A stretch of 44,860 nucleotides of DNA. Origin: an uncultured Bacteroidales bacterium. Lineage in GTDB: Bacteria; Bacteroidota; Bacteroidia; Bacteroidales; WCHB1-69. Where the stretch lies: assembly GCA_946186495.1 (NCBI GenBank), contig CAMHNQ010000021.1:1-44860 (forward strand), read 5' to 3'. Below, piece after piece: positions 15,437 through 22,485 of this stretch. Under the pieces are notes generated by a model, which saw only the letters and a list, made by a program, of their open reading frames with translations, did no database searches and was not told the origin of the DNA. Both the position numbers and the translations under genes were made by a program. How positions within the stretch are numbered: the stretch's first letter is position 1; the number at the start of each line of letters is the position of its first letter.

Positions 15437-15501
15437 TTCGGATAAATCACCAAAATCATATTGTTTTATCCTGTTTTGGTTGATTATCTGAAATTATTTT
15501 C

Positions 15502-15509
15502 TATCTTTG
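15502..15509 (+). promoter_or_regulatory. -7 box TATCTTTG
   Basis: TATCTTTG precedes the ATG at 15533 by 23 bases. The same frame is open further upstream, but that region is repeat and promoter. Confidence 0.55.
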
Positions 15510-15532
15510 CCGACACAAAAGAAATTCTATTT

Positions 15533-16018
15533 ATGATTGGAAACAAGTTCTTTTGGGCCTATTTTGCGATGTATATGACAGTATGGGTGGTAGGCATTAT
15601 CATCACTTTTGTTTTCGCTGGCACCAAATACTTTCAAGATTATTTTAATGGAGCGATATTTGGCATCGGCTTCTTTTTTTCCATTGCTTTAGCGGCCGTA
15701 CTTGGCATCGTTCCTGCCTTAATCCTCCACAATTCCAAGAAAAAAAATCATATCTATTTCTGCGTATTGGGGTTCTTTCTTATCAACCTTTTGGCAGTTG
15801 CCACAATAGGTTCCGTTCTTAAAATATTAAGTTTGATACCTGTACTGTACGATCTTCCTTTTCTCTTGATTTTGGACGTACTACCCTTGCAAAATCCGTC
15901 CGTTACAGACTATTCTTTTGCATCGAATCTGTTTTTTCTCGCCATACTTCCGACAATGTACTATTTCCTGCAGATACGGACAGCCCTTCTCCTATCACAC
16001 CGCTCACGAACCCATTAA
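15533..16018 (+). CDS. Small four-TM membrane protein of unknown function
   Basis: This 161-residue protein has hydrophobic spans at roughly 10-31, 45-68, 75-103 and 125-155, with short loops (for example the basic NSKKKNH between spans 2 and 3). No conserved motif is recognised. The start at 15533 fits the promoter box 23 bases upstream. The gene stands alone between two repeat regions and has no functional context. Confidence 0.65.
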   Translation: MIGNKFFWAYFAMYMTVWVVGIIITFVFAGTKYFQDYFNGAIFGIGFFFSIALAAVLGIVPALILHNSKKKNHIYFCVLGFFLINLLAVATIGSVLKILSLIPVLYDLPFLLILDVLPLQNPSVTDYSFASNLFFLAILPTMYYFLQIRTALLLSHRSRTH

Positions 16019-16050
16019 GTTTCAAGATTATCCATTTTCGTCTTGCAAAA

Positions 16051-16157
16051 AACGGTGTAATAATCAGCGTTAATCTGCGTGGCCTGCGGGAGAATAATAT
16101 GCCCGCAGAACTCGCGGAAATACGCAGACGGGATATTTACAAGATTCAATGGGATAA
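16051..16157. repeat. Dispersed intergenic repeat, copy 2, with GC hairpin
   Basis: This second copy of the repeat at 13391-13502 differs from it mainly in a few bases around the hairpin and near its 3' end. CTGCGGG (16084-16090) pairs with CCCGCAG (16102-16108). It again lies between the end of one gene and the promoter of the next. Confidence 0.8.
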
Positions 16158-16195
16158 CTCAGAAAAATATTCCTTGCCGGTTTCAATATTATTCG

Positions 16196-16203
16196 TATTT
16201 TTG
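16196..16203 (+). promoter_or_regulatory. -7 box TATTTTTG, leaderless arrangement
   Basis: TATTTTTG is followed by four bases and then the ATG at 16208, exactly the same spacing as at 516-528. The transcript is probably leaderless. Confidence 0.6.
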
Positions 16204-16207
16204 CATC

Positions 16208-17074
16208 ATGATTATTACGAAAAAGTTCGTAACGAAAAAATTCAGAACCTGGCTGCTGGCGTTCTTCACAGCCTTCATCTCCCTTGCCACGCCACTCCTT
16301 GTTGGCAGTGCAGTCGTCCTGACCTCCTGCACCACCGAAGAGGTTATTGTCTCCCGCCTGACCATCGAGCGGATCCAGCAACGGGGAAAGCTACTCGTCG
16401 GCACCACGGGCGACTACCGGCCGCTGACCTTCCGCGAGCCCGAAACCGGCGAATACTGGGGCTTCGGCATAGAGCTGGCACAGGCAATAGCCGACAGTAT
16501 CGGGGTGCCCGTAGCATTTGTCAGGACCTCGTGGCCAACACTGACCGCCGATGTTCTGGCGGAGCCCCAGACCTTCGACCTCGCCATCGGGGGCATCACC
16601 ATCACCGAGGCGCGACTTGCCACCATGCTGATGAGCGAAGGATACTTGGCCAACGGCAAGACCATCCTCTGCCAGACGGAGGACACGGCCCGCTTCCACT
16701 CGTTGGCGGACATCGACCGTCCCGACGTGCGCGTGATGGTGAACCCCGGCGGTCTTAACGAGCAGTTTGCCAACCAAAACCTCACCCACGCCACCATCAT
16801 CGTGCATCAGAATAACGAAGAGATACCGTCGCTCATCGCCAAAGGGCAGGCTGACGTGATGATTACGGAGATCACCGAAGCACCCTGGTACGTGCAGACA
16901 GACCCACGGTTGGCGGCGCCGCTCCTGAACGCCCCTTTCACCCACGGGGAAATCGGCGTGCTGATGCGCAAAGGACAAAACGACCTGCTCGATATGGTGA
17001 ACGGTGTCATTCGCCGGATGAAAGCCGACGAGTCGCTACAGCGTCTGCGAGAGAAATACGGGCTGATGCCGTAA
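16208..17074 (+). CDS. PheC-like periplasmic lipoprotein (solute-binding fold, possible cyclohexadienyl dehydratase)
   Basis: This 288-residue protein has a basic N-terminus, a hydrophobic stretch and a lipobox-like LTSC, so it is probably a lipoprotein. The mature part is a type II solute-binding fold: LLVGTTGDYRPLTF, FVRTSWPTL, GGITITEAR, VMVNPGGLNEQFA and VHQNNEEIPSLI. These segments match cyclohexadienyl dehydratase (PheC) of Pseudomonas better than ordinary amino-acid-binding proteins. PheC converts arogenate or prephenate to phenylalanine or phenylpyruvate. The glutamate in the ITEITEA segment aligns with the E of PheC's TDAIEA segment, which I believe carries its catalytic glutamate. 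It may be an exported dehydratase or an ancestral-type binding protein. No transporter genes adjoin it, which slightly favours an enzyme. Confidence 0.75.
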   Translation: MIITKKFVTKKFRTWLLAFFTAFISLATPLLVGSAVVLTSCTTEEVIVSRLTIERIQQRGKLLVGTTGDYRPLTFREPETGEYWGFGIELAQAIADSIGVPVAFVRTSWPTLTADVLAEPQTFDLAIGGITITEARLATMLMSEGYLANGKTILCQTEDTARFHSLADIDRPDVRVMVNPGGLNEQFANQNLTHATIIVHQNNEEIPSLIAKGQADVMITEITEAPWYVQTDPRLAAPLLNAPFTHGEIGVLMRKGQNDLLDMVNGVIRRMKADESLQRLREKYGLMP

Positions 17075-17080
17075 TTTCTG

Positions 17081-17088
17081 TATCTTTG
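17081..17088 (+). promoter_or_regulatory. -7 box TATCTTTG with a long leader
   Basis: TATCTTTG starts seven bases after the previous stop codon. The leader to the ATG at 17219 is about 125 bases, long for this window. It opens with a small hairpin, GCCTC (17102-17106) pairing with GAGGC (17115-17119). No known riboswitch was recognised. Confidence 0.55.
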
Positions 17089-17218
17089 CCGGATTACGAT
17101 AGCCTCATAAAAGGGAGGCCGTTGCCGCCTTCATCATCAGTAATATAACTATATCACTATCAAGCATATCCATATTTCTCAACAGAAACAATAAACAACA
17201 AACAAAAACAGAATCAAT

Positions 17219-17593
17219 ATGGAACAAAAACGAACCACACCAGAGTTTATCACCGAACTTCAGCCGGGCGAGATTTTTGTTTTTGGCAGCAACTTGCAGG
17301 GAATGCACGGCGGCGGGGCGGCCCGGATCGCCCATCGCAATTTCGGAGCCATTATGGGGCAAGGTGTCGGGCTGCAGGGCCAAAGCTATGCCATCCCCAC
17401 GATGCAGGGCGGCGTGGAGACCATCCGCCCGTATGTGGATGAGTTTATCGCATTTGCAAAGGCGCACCAGGAGCTGACCTTCCTCGTGACCCGTATCGGT
17501 TGCGGAATCGCTGGCTTCACCGATGCGGAAATCGCACCGCTCTTCACTGAAGCGCATAACGTAGGGAATATTGTATTGCCAGAAGGTTGGTAA
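17219..17593 (+). CDS. Macrodomain-like protein (A1S_2505-type)
   Basis: This 124-residue protein has the glycine-rich segments of a small macrodomain-like family: EIFVFGSNLQGMHGGGAA, then GAIMGQGVGLQGQSYAIPT, then FLVTRIGCGIAGFTDAEIAP. Macrodomains bind or hydrolyse ADP-ribose and related nucleotides. The GSN and GGGAA segments here would form the ligand pocket. Its stop codon overlaps the start of vsr (TAATG), so the two are made together. A link with DNA repair is suggested only by this neighbour. Enzyme activity is unknown. Confidence 0.75.
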   Translation: MEQKRTTPEFITELQPGEIFVFGSNLQGMHGGGAARIAHRNFGAIMGQGVGLQGQSYAIPTMQGGVETIRPYVDEFIAFAKAHQELTFLVTRIGCGIAGFTDAEIAPLFTEAHNVGNIVLPEGW

Positions 17594-18147
17594 TGTCGGA
17601 CCGAATGACACCCCAACAGCGCCACAACTGCATGTCGCGCATCCACAGTAAGGACACTAAACCCGAGCTGAAGGTGCGCCGTTGGCTTTGGCGGCACGGC
17701 TACCGCTACCGCCTCTGCGTGAAGGGCGTGCCCGGCAAACCCGACATCGTGATGCGCAAATACCGAACGGCCATTTTCGTGAACGGGTGTTTCTGGCACG
17801 GACATTTTGTTCAATTCATAATGCATAATGCACAATGCACAATTGAGGATTCAACGTGTTGCAAGATTCCGAAGACGAATCGGGAATTTTGGGTGGCGAA
17901 GATTCGGCGGAACCAGGAGAGGGATCAGAAGAATTATGAGATTCTCTCCGAGAACGGCTGGCAGGTTATCGTGGTGTGGGAATGCCAACTGAAGCCCAAA
18001 ACATTGGAGCAGACAATGTTACAAGTTGAGCAACAGCTGCTCGACTATCACATCAAGACCTTCGACCGCAAATCCAGATCCTACATCCGAATTGACGAGG
18101 ATAGCCTGCCCATGGCGGCAGAAGACCCCGAAGAGTATGGAATATGA
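17593..18147 (+). CDS. vsr: Very short patch repair endonuclease Vsr with internal repeat insert
   Basis: This 184-residue protein nicks DNA 5' of T in T:G mismatches that arise from deamination of 5-methylcytosine. The family core is intact: MSRIHSKDTKPELKVRRWLW, KPDIVMRKYRTAIFVNGCFW with the catalytic Asp, then WHGH with the active-site histidine, then PKTNREFWVAKIRRNQERD and VVWECQLK. Between WHGH and PKTN there are 21 residues instead of the usual 8 or so. The extra residues include QFIMHNAQCTIE, encoded by a heptanucleotide repeat at 17813-17847, and they sit where zinc-binding residues are common. It starts at the TAATG overlap with the macrodomain gene. A C5 methyltransferase lies about 14 kb away, not adjacent. 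Confidence 0.9.
   Translation: MSDRMTPQQRHNCMSRIHSKDTKPELKVRRWLWRHGYRYRLCVKGVPGKPDIVMRKYRTAIFVNGCFWHGHFVQFIMHNAQCTIEDSTCCKIPKTNREFWVAKIRRNQERDQKNYEILSENGWQVIVVWECQLKPKTLEQTMLQVEQQLLDYHIKTFDRKSRSYIRIDEDSLPMAAEDPEEYGI
17813..17847. repeat. Heptanucleotide tandem repeat inside vsr (5 units)
   Basis: AATTCAT AATGCAT AATGCAC AATGCAC AATTGAG keep an exact period of seven inside an open reading frame. The outer ends are complementary (TCAATT at 17811 and AATTGA at 17841). The array is much more AT-rich than the surrounding gene and accounts for most of the extra residues relative to other Vsr proteins. Confidence 0.8.
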
Positions 18148-18153
18148 AAATCA

Positions 18154-18723
18154 ATGATCATGATTGAAATCACCCAAGCAAGCAAATCTCATGCCTCCGA
18201 CATCGCCAACCTGATCATGACGGCCATGAGCGACGAGTGCTGTCTCTATTTTTGCGGCGAAGGCTACGGGTTAGACGACTTCCGCCGGATGATGACCGGA
18301 CTCGTGGAGCGAAAAGACTCGCAATACAGCTACCAAAACACCTTAGTCGCAGTGGACAACGGAAAGGTGGTCGGCGTCTCCGTGAGTTACGACGGCGGAA
18401 AGCTGCACGAGCTGCGCAAAGCATTCCTCGCAGCCGCCAAGGCCCAGATCGGCAAGGACCACACCGGCATGGACGATGAGACGCAGGCCGGGGAACTCTA
18501 CTTGGATTCGTTGGCCGTGCTGCCCGAATACCGGCGCAGAGGTATCGCCAAACGACTGCTGATGGCCACCAAACAGCGCGCCGACGAGATGGGACTGCCA
18601 GTGGTCGGACTTTTGGTGGACAAAGGAAACCCCGGCGGGGAGGCACTCTACGCCAGCGTCGGATTCCGCTACGTGAACGACAGCCTCTGGGGCGGCCATC
18701 CGATGAAACACTTGGTGCTATAA
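18154..18723 (+). CDS. GNAT-family N-acetyltransferase
   Basis: This 189-residue protein (187 from the ATG at 18160) is a GNAT acyltransferase. The acetyl-CoA site is clear: YLDSLAVLPEYRRRGIAKRLL, with the R-R-x-G-I-A pyrophosphate-binding loop near 128-132, followed by GLLVDKGNPGGEALYASVGF, the usual motif B ending in a Phe. The substrate cannot be told; the closest general relatives are single-domain ribosomal or small-molecule acetyltransferases. It starts seven bases after vsr and is probably the third gene of the macrodomain-vsr operon. Confidence 0.88.
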   Translation: MIMIEITQASKSHASDIANLIMTAMSDECCLYFCGEGYGLDDFRRMMTGLVERKDSQYSYQNTLVAVDNGKVVGVSVSYDGGKLHELRKAFLAAAKAQIGKDHTGMDDETQAGELYLDSLAVLPEYRRRGIAKRLLMATKQRADEMGLPVVGLLVDKGNPGGEALYASVGFRYVNDSLWGGHPMKHLVL

Positions 18724-18755
18724 GGCATCGAAAACACGTAAAATAGAATATTGTG

Positions 18756-18763
18756 TATTTTTG
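18756..18763 (+). promoter_or_regulatory. -7 box TATTTTTG
   Basis: TATTTTTG lies 60 bases upstream of the ATG at 18824, in the gap after the GNAT gene. Confidence 0.55.
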
Positions 18764-18823
18764 CAGCGGTGACATTGTTGAACTTTATACGAAATCTAAT
18801 AATAATAACTACTACATCAAAAG

Positions 18824-19591
18824 ATGAATACCTATCACAATTTTGAACATTCGACAAAAACAAAAGTCGTCGGAAGTGCCCCAGGGGGACAATTGGAACT
18901 CCTTCAGCCCCTGAATTTTAACAGTATGCAAAATCGCGATGAGTTGCCAAAACAATCGAAATTCAGGCTAAAAGGGAACTCTCACCTTACAGATTTACTC
19001 TATTGCCTGAATATTAGCACTATCAATAACTTTATTGTCAGTTCAAAAATGTATTCAATATTGAAGGAATTCAATATTCAAGAACACCAATGGGCGAGCT
19101 GTACCATTAGAAAAAAGGACAAAACCTGGGACTATCATCTGCTCAGATTTGCGCAACCGCGCGATAAAAAAAGGCGTCCTCAGCTCTGTTGTCCAGAAAT
19201 GGTGGATTGGAAAAATTCGGTTTTTTTTGAAGATTCCTATGCCCGATTTGGGGGAATAAAAGGGAATGAGCCCATCTTAAAAATCGACAGTTACGATGAC
19301 TATTTGAAAGTACAAGCCGAATATAATCGCAAATTCGATGAACATGAAAACATAGACTTGGCAATAGGTGTTATGAAATTTGCTTTCAAAGAGGAATATT
19401 TGGAGAAAAACAACCCCGATATGTGTTGGTTGTACCCATTGCATTCAAATCCGTTGATTTCGGAAAGACTAAAAACAGCATTGGAGGAAAACGATATCAC
19501 CAGCGTGGAAACGATGGAAATAAACTCCTATCTCTGTCGCAACGATGCCGAAGTACTGGGAAATATCTTTAAGGAACTCGGCGGGCGGTAA
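18824..19591 (+). CDS. Imm11/DUF1629-like protein (possible immunity protein)
   Basis: This 255-residue cytoplasmic protein has no signal peptide. The segment INNFIVSSKMYSILKEFNIQEHQW (residues about 66-89) resembles the signature of the DUF1629/Imm11 family, where a strand ends in FVVS and is followed by a helix and then the word Q-x-x-P or similar. A later GDE/PEMVDW-type stretch around residues 123-135 also fits. Imm11-type proteins often neutralise polymorphic toxins, but no toxin gene adjoins this one. The gene is more AT-rich than its neighbours, suggesting acquisition. The assignment is tentative. Confidence 0.55.
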   Translation: MNTYHNFEHSTKTKVVGSAPGGQLELLQPLNFNSMQNRDELPKQSKFRLKGNSHLTDLLYCLNISTINNFIVSSKMYSILKEFNIQEHQWASCTIRKKDKTWDYHLLRFAQPRDKKRRPQLCCPEMVDWKNSVFFEDSYARFGGIKGNEPILKIDSYDDYLKVQAEYNRKFDEHENIDLAIGVMKFAFKEEYLEKNNPDMCWLYPLHSNPLISERLKTALEENDITSVETMEINSYLCRNDAEVLGNIFKELGGR

Positions 19592-19612
19592 AGCGGAATT
19601 TTGTAGATTTTG

Positions 19613-19620
19613 TATTTTTG
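19613..19620 (+). promoter_or_regulatory. -7 box TATTTTTG
   Basis: TATTTTTG precedes the lipoprotein ATG (19660) by 39 bases. Confidence 0.6.
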
Positions 19621-19659
19621 CACTCCGTTTTTTATCGAATAAATTATATCCCCAATAGT

Positions 19660-20598
19660 ATGAAAAAAATCCTGATTTTTGCCATCGCCGTGCTGCTGTT
19701 TGCGGCATGTAGTGATTCTGAAAAACAGCTGCAGAAACGTGCGGCCGAGCTGTGCCAGTACATCCCCGACCACGAACTGTCGGAGAAGTCGAAACCGTAT
19801 ATGACGGCGGATTTCTACAACGTGCTGGACACGATGTTCAACCAACTGCCGAAGTTCGAGGCCATGGACCACGAATGGCTCTACTATTTCGTGACCGGCA
19901 ACGGCGGCACCATCGCCGACTTTGAAGTGACCGGCGTGGAAAAGACCGACAACACCCACGCGGTCGCGACCATCAAGGTGCGCCAGAAATGGGAGGATGG
20001 CTCCTTTGATGAAAACTCTGACATAGAGGAACATAAACTCTATATGGAGAAAGTGGACGGCCAATGGCTCATGTCTGACTTCGACGGGCACAAGGCCGAC
20101 TGCATCCGGCACATCGCCATCAACAAAAAGGAACAGGCCGTGCGCAACGCCGTCAGCGACTATTTGGTGAACGGGATCGGCAGCAACTATCTGAGAGGCG
20201 AGATCTGTGTGCCTACGCTCATGATGGTGCACGAATCAGAAGAAACTGACAATCAAACACTTGTATGGGGCGACTTCTGGATTGACTGGTTCAATGTTGC
20301 CGGCGACACGCTCAAGGCCGTTTCGGGGGGCAGCCATTCGGGGCTGATGACCCTGAAGAAGGAGGGCGACCAATACAAGGTGGTCTCGTTCGAGCAAACC
20401 GTTGACGGGGCAGGGAATGACGCCAGTGCGCGCCGCATCTTCGGTCCACACTATGACATTTACCAAAACATACATTCGAATCAGGATGTGCGCGAAGCCG
20501 CCCGCAAGGAGCAGCTGCGCGAGTATGTGAAAAAACACAACCTTAACGTCAAATACTATCAGGACTACGGCTGGCCTGCGGTGGCGATAGAGGAGTGA
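19660..20598 (+). CDS. Lipoprotein of unknown function
   Basis: This 312-residue protein has a lipoprotein signal with lipobox LFAAC (MKKILIFAIAVLLFAACSDS), so it is anchored by a lipidated Cys17. The rest is soluble. It has a segment TTD-like FEVTGVEKTDNTHAVATIKV and a repeat-like pair of beta segments. No catalytic motif is visible. A decayed copy of its residues 47-100 lies at 22261-22425, beyond the CDF gene, so this gene was once duplicated. The CDF transporter starts 21 bases after its stop, probably in the same transcript. Confidence 0.8.
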   Translation: MKKILIFAIAVLLFAACSDSEKQLQKRAAELCQYIPDHELSEKSKPYMTADFYNVLDTMFNQLPKFEAMDHEWLYYFVTGNGGTIADFEVTGVEKTDNTHAVATIKVRQKWEDGSFDENSDIEEHKLYMEKVDGQWLMSDFDGHKADCIRHIAINKKEQAVRNAVSDYLVNGIGSNYLRGEICVPTLMMVHESEETDNQTLVWGDFWIDWFNVAGDTLKAVSGGSHSGLMTLKKEGDQYKVVSFEQTVDGAGNDASARRIFGPHYDIYQNIHSNQDVREAARKEQLREYVKKHNLNVKYYQDYGWPAVAIEE

Positions 20599-20619
20599 TG
20601 TTGAAATACTGCACAGAAC

Positions 20620-21720
20620 ATGAACAGAAACAGACAGATTGTACGGGTTAGCATTGTTGGGATTTTGGCCAATGTTTTGTTGGCTACATTCAAGGCTATT
20701 GTGGGTTGGGCAGCCGGTGCCATCGCCATCGTGATGGACGCGGTGAACAATCTCAGCGACGCCCTATCCTCGGTGATCACCATTGTAGGCACCAAACTGT
20801 CGGAGCGCCCCGCCGACCGCAAACACCCTTTTGGTCACGGTCGGGTGGAATATTTCAGTGCCATTGTCATCTCCCTTATTGTCATCATTGCGGGCACAAC
20901 CTCCTTGGTGGAGTCTGCAAAGAAGATCATCCACCCCACGACACCTTCTTACACTGCATTAACTCTGACAGTCATCATCGTGGCCATTGGTGTGAAGTTA
21001 TTGCTCGGCACTTACGTGAAACGGCAGGGCAAGACCCTCAAAAGCGACGCCCTCATCGCCAGCGGAGCAGACGCCCTTTTCGATGCATTGGTGACACTCT
21101 CCACCCTCGTATGCGCCGGCATCATGTTGATTTGGAACGTCAACCTCGACGGGATTGTCGGCACTCTTATCTCCATTCTCATCATCAAAGCGGGCCTCGA
21201 AATGCTGGCCTCGCCCGTGGGTGAACTGCTCGGCAGCCGCATCTCGCCTGAATTTGTGGCACAACTGAAAGAAACCGCCCTCTCTTTCAAGGAAGTGCAC
21301 GGAGTCTATGACATCATCGTGAACAACTACGGACCCAACGTCCTCATCGGGTCACTGCACGTCAGTGTTCCCGACAATATGACCGCCCGCGAGGTGCATC
21401 TGCTCACACGCACCATGGCCGAAAAATTCTTCGAGAAATATGGCATTATCATGACCGTCGGCATTTACGCTCTTTACACTGGCGACACGCCGATGGCTCG
21501 CCTGCAACAGTCTGTGCTACAAGCCGCAGCTGCACACGAAGGGGTGATTCAGACGCACGCCTTCTATTACTACGAAGACCGTAATTTGATCACTGTTGAT
21601 ATCGTGCCTGACGAAAGTGTGGAGAACGACCAGACCTTTGCAGAAACGATGAACACATACCTGCACGAACAATTTCCGGCATACCATTTCAACATTGTGG
21701 TGGACCATAACTACAGTTAA
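20620..21720 (+). CDS. Cation diffusion facilitator (CDF) metal transporter
   Basis: This 366-residue protein is a CDF-family antiporter, which expels Zn2+, Fe2+ or similar ions in exchange for protons. The six-helix core contains the metal-site helix VMDAVNNLSDALSS (D-x3-N-x2-D pattern) in TM2, then the cytoplasmic HPFGHGRVEYF after it, then the TM5 site SDALIASGADALFDALV. The C-terminal cytoplasmic dimerisation domain runs from about 210. It lies 21 bases downstream of the lipoprotein gene. Confidence 0.9.
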   Translation: MNRNRQIVRVSIVGILANVLLATFKAIVGWAAGAIAIVMDAVNNLSDALSSVITIVGTKLSERPADRKHPFGHGRVEYFSAIVISLIVIIAGTTSLVESAKKIIHPTTPSYTALTLTVIIVAIGVKLLLGTYVKRQGKTLKSDALIASGADALFDALVTLSTLVCAGIMLIWNVNLDGIVGTLISILIIKAGLEMLASPVGELLGSRISPEFVAQLKETALSFKEVHGVYDIIVNNYGPNVLIGSLHVSVPDNMTAREVHLLTRTMAEKFFEKYGIIMTVGIYALYTGDTPMARLQQSVLQAAAAHEGVIQTHAFYYYEDRNLITVDIVPDESVENDQTFAETMNTYLHEQFPAYHFNIVVDHNYS

Positions 21721-21724
21721 GTGA

Positions 21725-22240
21725 CGCGTTATCTATGGAGTTGCCATCGGCCTGATTTTCCGAAGCGGCGCTACAAGCGGGGGCTCGGATATCGTTTCGA
21801 TGATCGTTCACAAATACACAAATATCTCTCTCGGAACCATGGTGATGATTGTGGACGGCATCATCACATTGAGTACACTGATTGCTTTCGGTGATGTCAG
21901 ACTCCCTATCTATTCCGCTATCATCATTTTTATCGAGGGGAAAGTTGCAGACATCGTGGTTGACGGGATGAAGAGCTACAAGACCGTCTTTATAGTCACC
22001 GACAATCCAGAACCTGTTCGCCAGTATATCCACTTTGAATTGAAACGTAGCGGCACATTCATTACAGGCAAAGGCGTTTTTCATGGTAAAGAACATCAGA
22101 TTCTGTATTTAGCCCTTGACAGGGCCGATGTGGCAAAACTCCGCTTAAAACTGCACGAACTCGATCCAAAAGCATTTGTGAACATTTTGGACAGCTCAGA
22201 AATTATGGGCAAGAAATACAAATCCATTCCAACAGAATAA
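21725..22240 (+). pseudogene. 5'-truncated YitT-family gene
   Basis: The frame from 21725 reads VIYGVAIGLIFRSGATSGGS followed by DIVSMIVHKYTNISLG, typical of the middle of a YitT family membrane protein. It then continues through a TM span and the C-terminal DUF2179 domain (VTDNPEPVRQYIHFELKRSG, GKGVFHGKEHQILY) to a normal stop. YitT proteins have about 280 residues; here only about 172 remain. The first 110, including the first TM helices, are missing. An in-frame TGA at 21722 precedes the fragment, two bases after the CDF stop. The remainder is undamaged, so truncation is recent. An ATG at 21800 could start a soluble DUF2179 product. Confidence 0.75.
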
Positions 22241-22260
22241 AGCAGCCTTTTTGGGACAAC

Positions 22261-22425
22261 ATGACGGCAGATTTCCTATACCGTTTGGAATACCATGTTC
22301 AAGGCAGCCAAGGTTCGGGGCGATTGACCACGAGTGGCTCCACTATATCGTGACGGGCAACGACGGAGTCATTGCGGATTATGAGGTGACCGGATCTATT
22401 ACCAGGACGACGGTGGAATTATAAA
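22261..22425 (+). pseudogene. Decayed duplicate of the lipoprotein gene at 19660
   Basis: This stretch aligns with 19800-19960. Shared runs include ATGACGGC-GATTTC near the start, GACCACGA-TGGCTC, TATCGTGAC-GGCAACG, GATTATGAGGTGACCGG and their diverged counterparts. The frame is broken by an indel near 22300 and by a stop, so it is not expressed as protein. Nothing else is visible between 22241 and the end of the next minus-strand gene at 22486. Confidence 0.75.
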
Positions 22426-22485
22426 AACATAATGAAACAAACGGCAGAGACGTAAAATCTTGTGTTTCCACCTGTTGCCCCCTAC

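Noticed and set aside
17089-17218. Long leader considered as a riboswitch
   Set aside because: Only one short hairpin is visible and no conserved riboswitch core was recognised.
17593-18147. Vsr taken as partner of the methyltransferase at 2559 in one locus
   Set aside because: They are 14 kb apart with many unrelated genes between; the functional link is possible but not shown by context.
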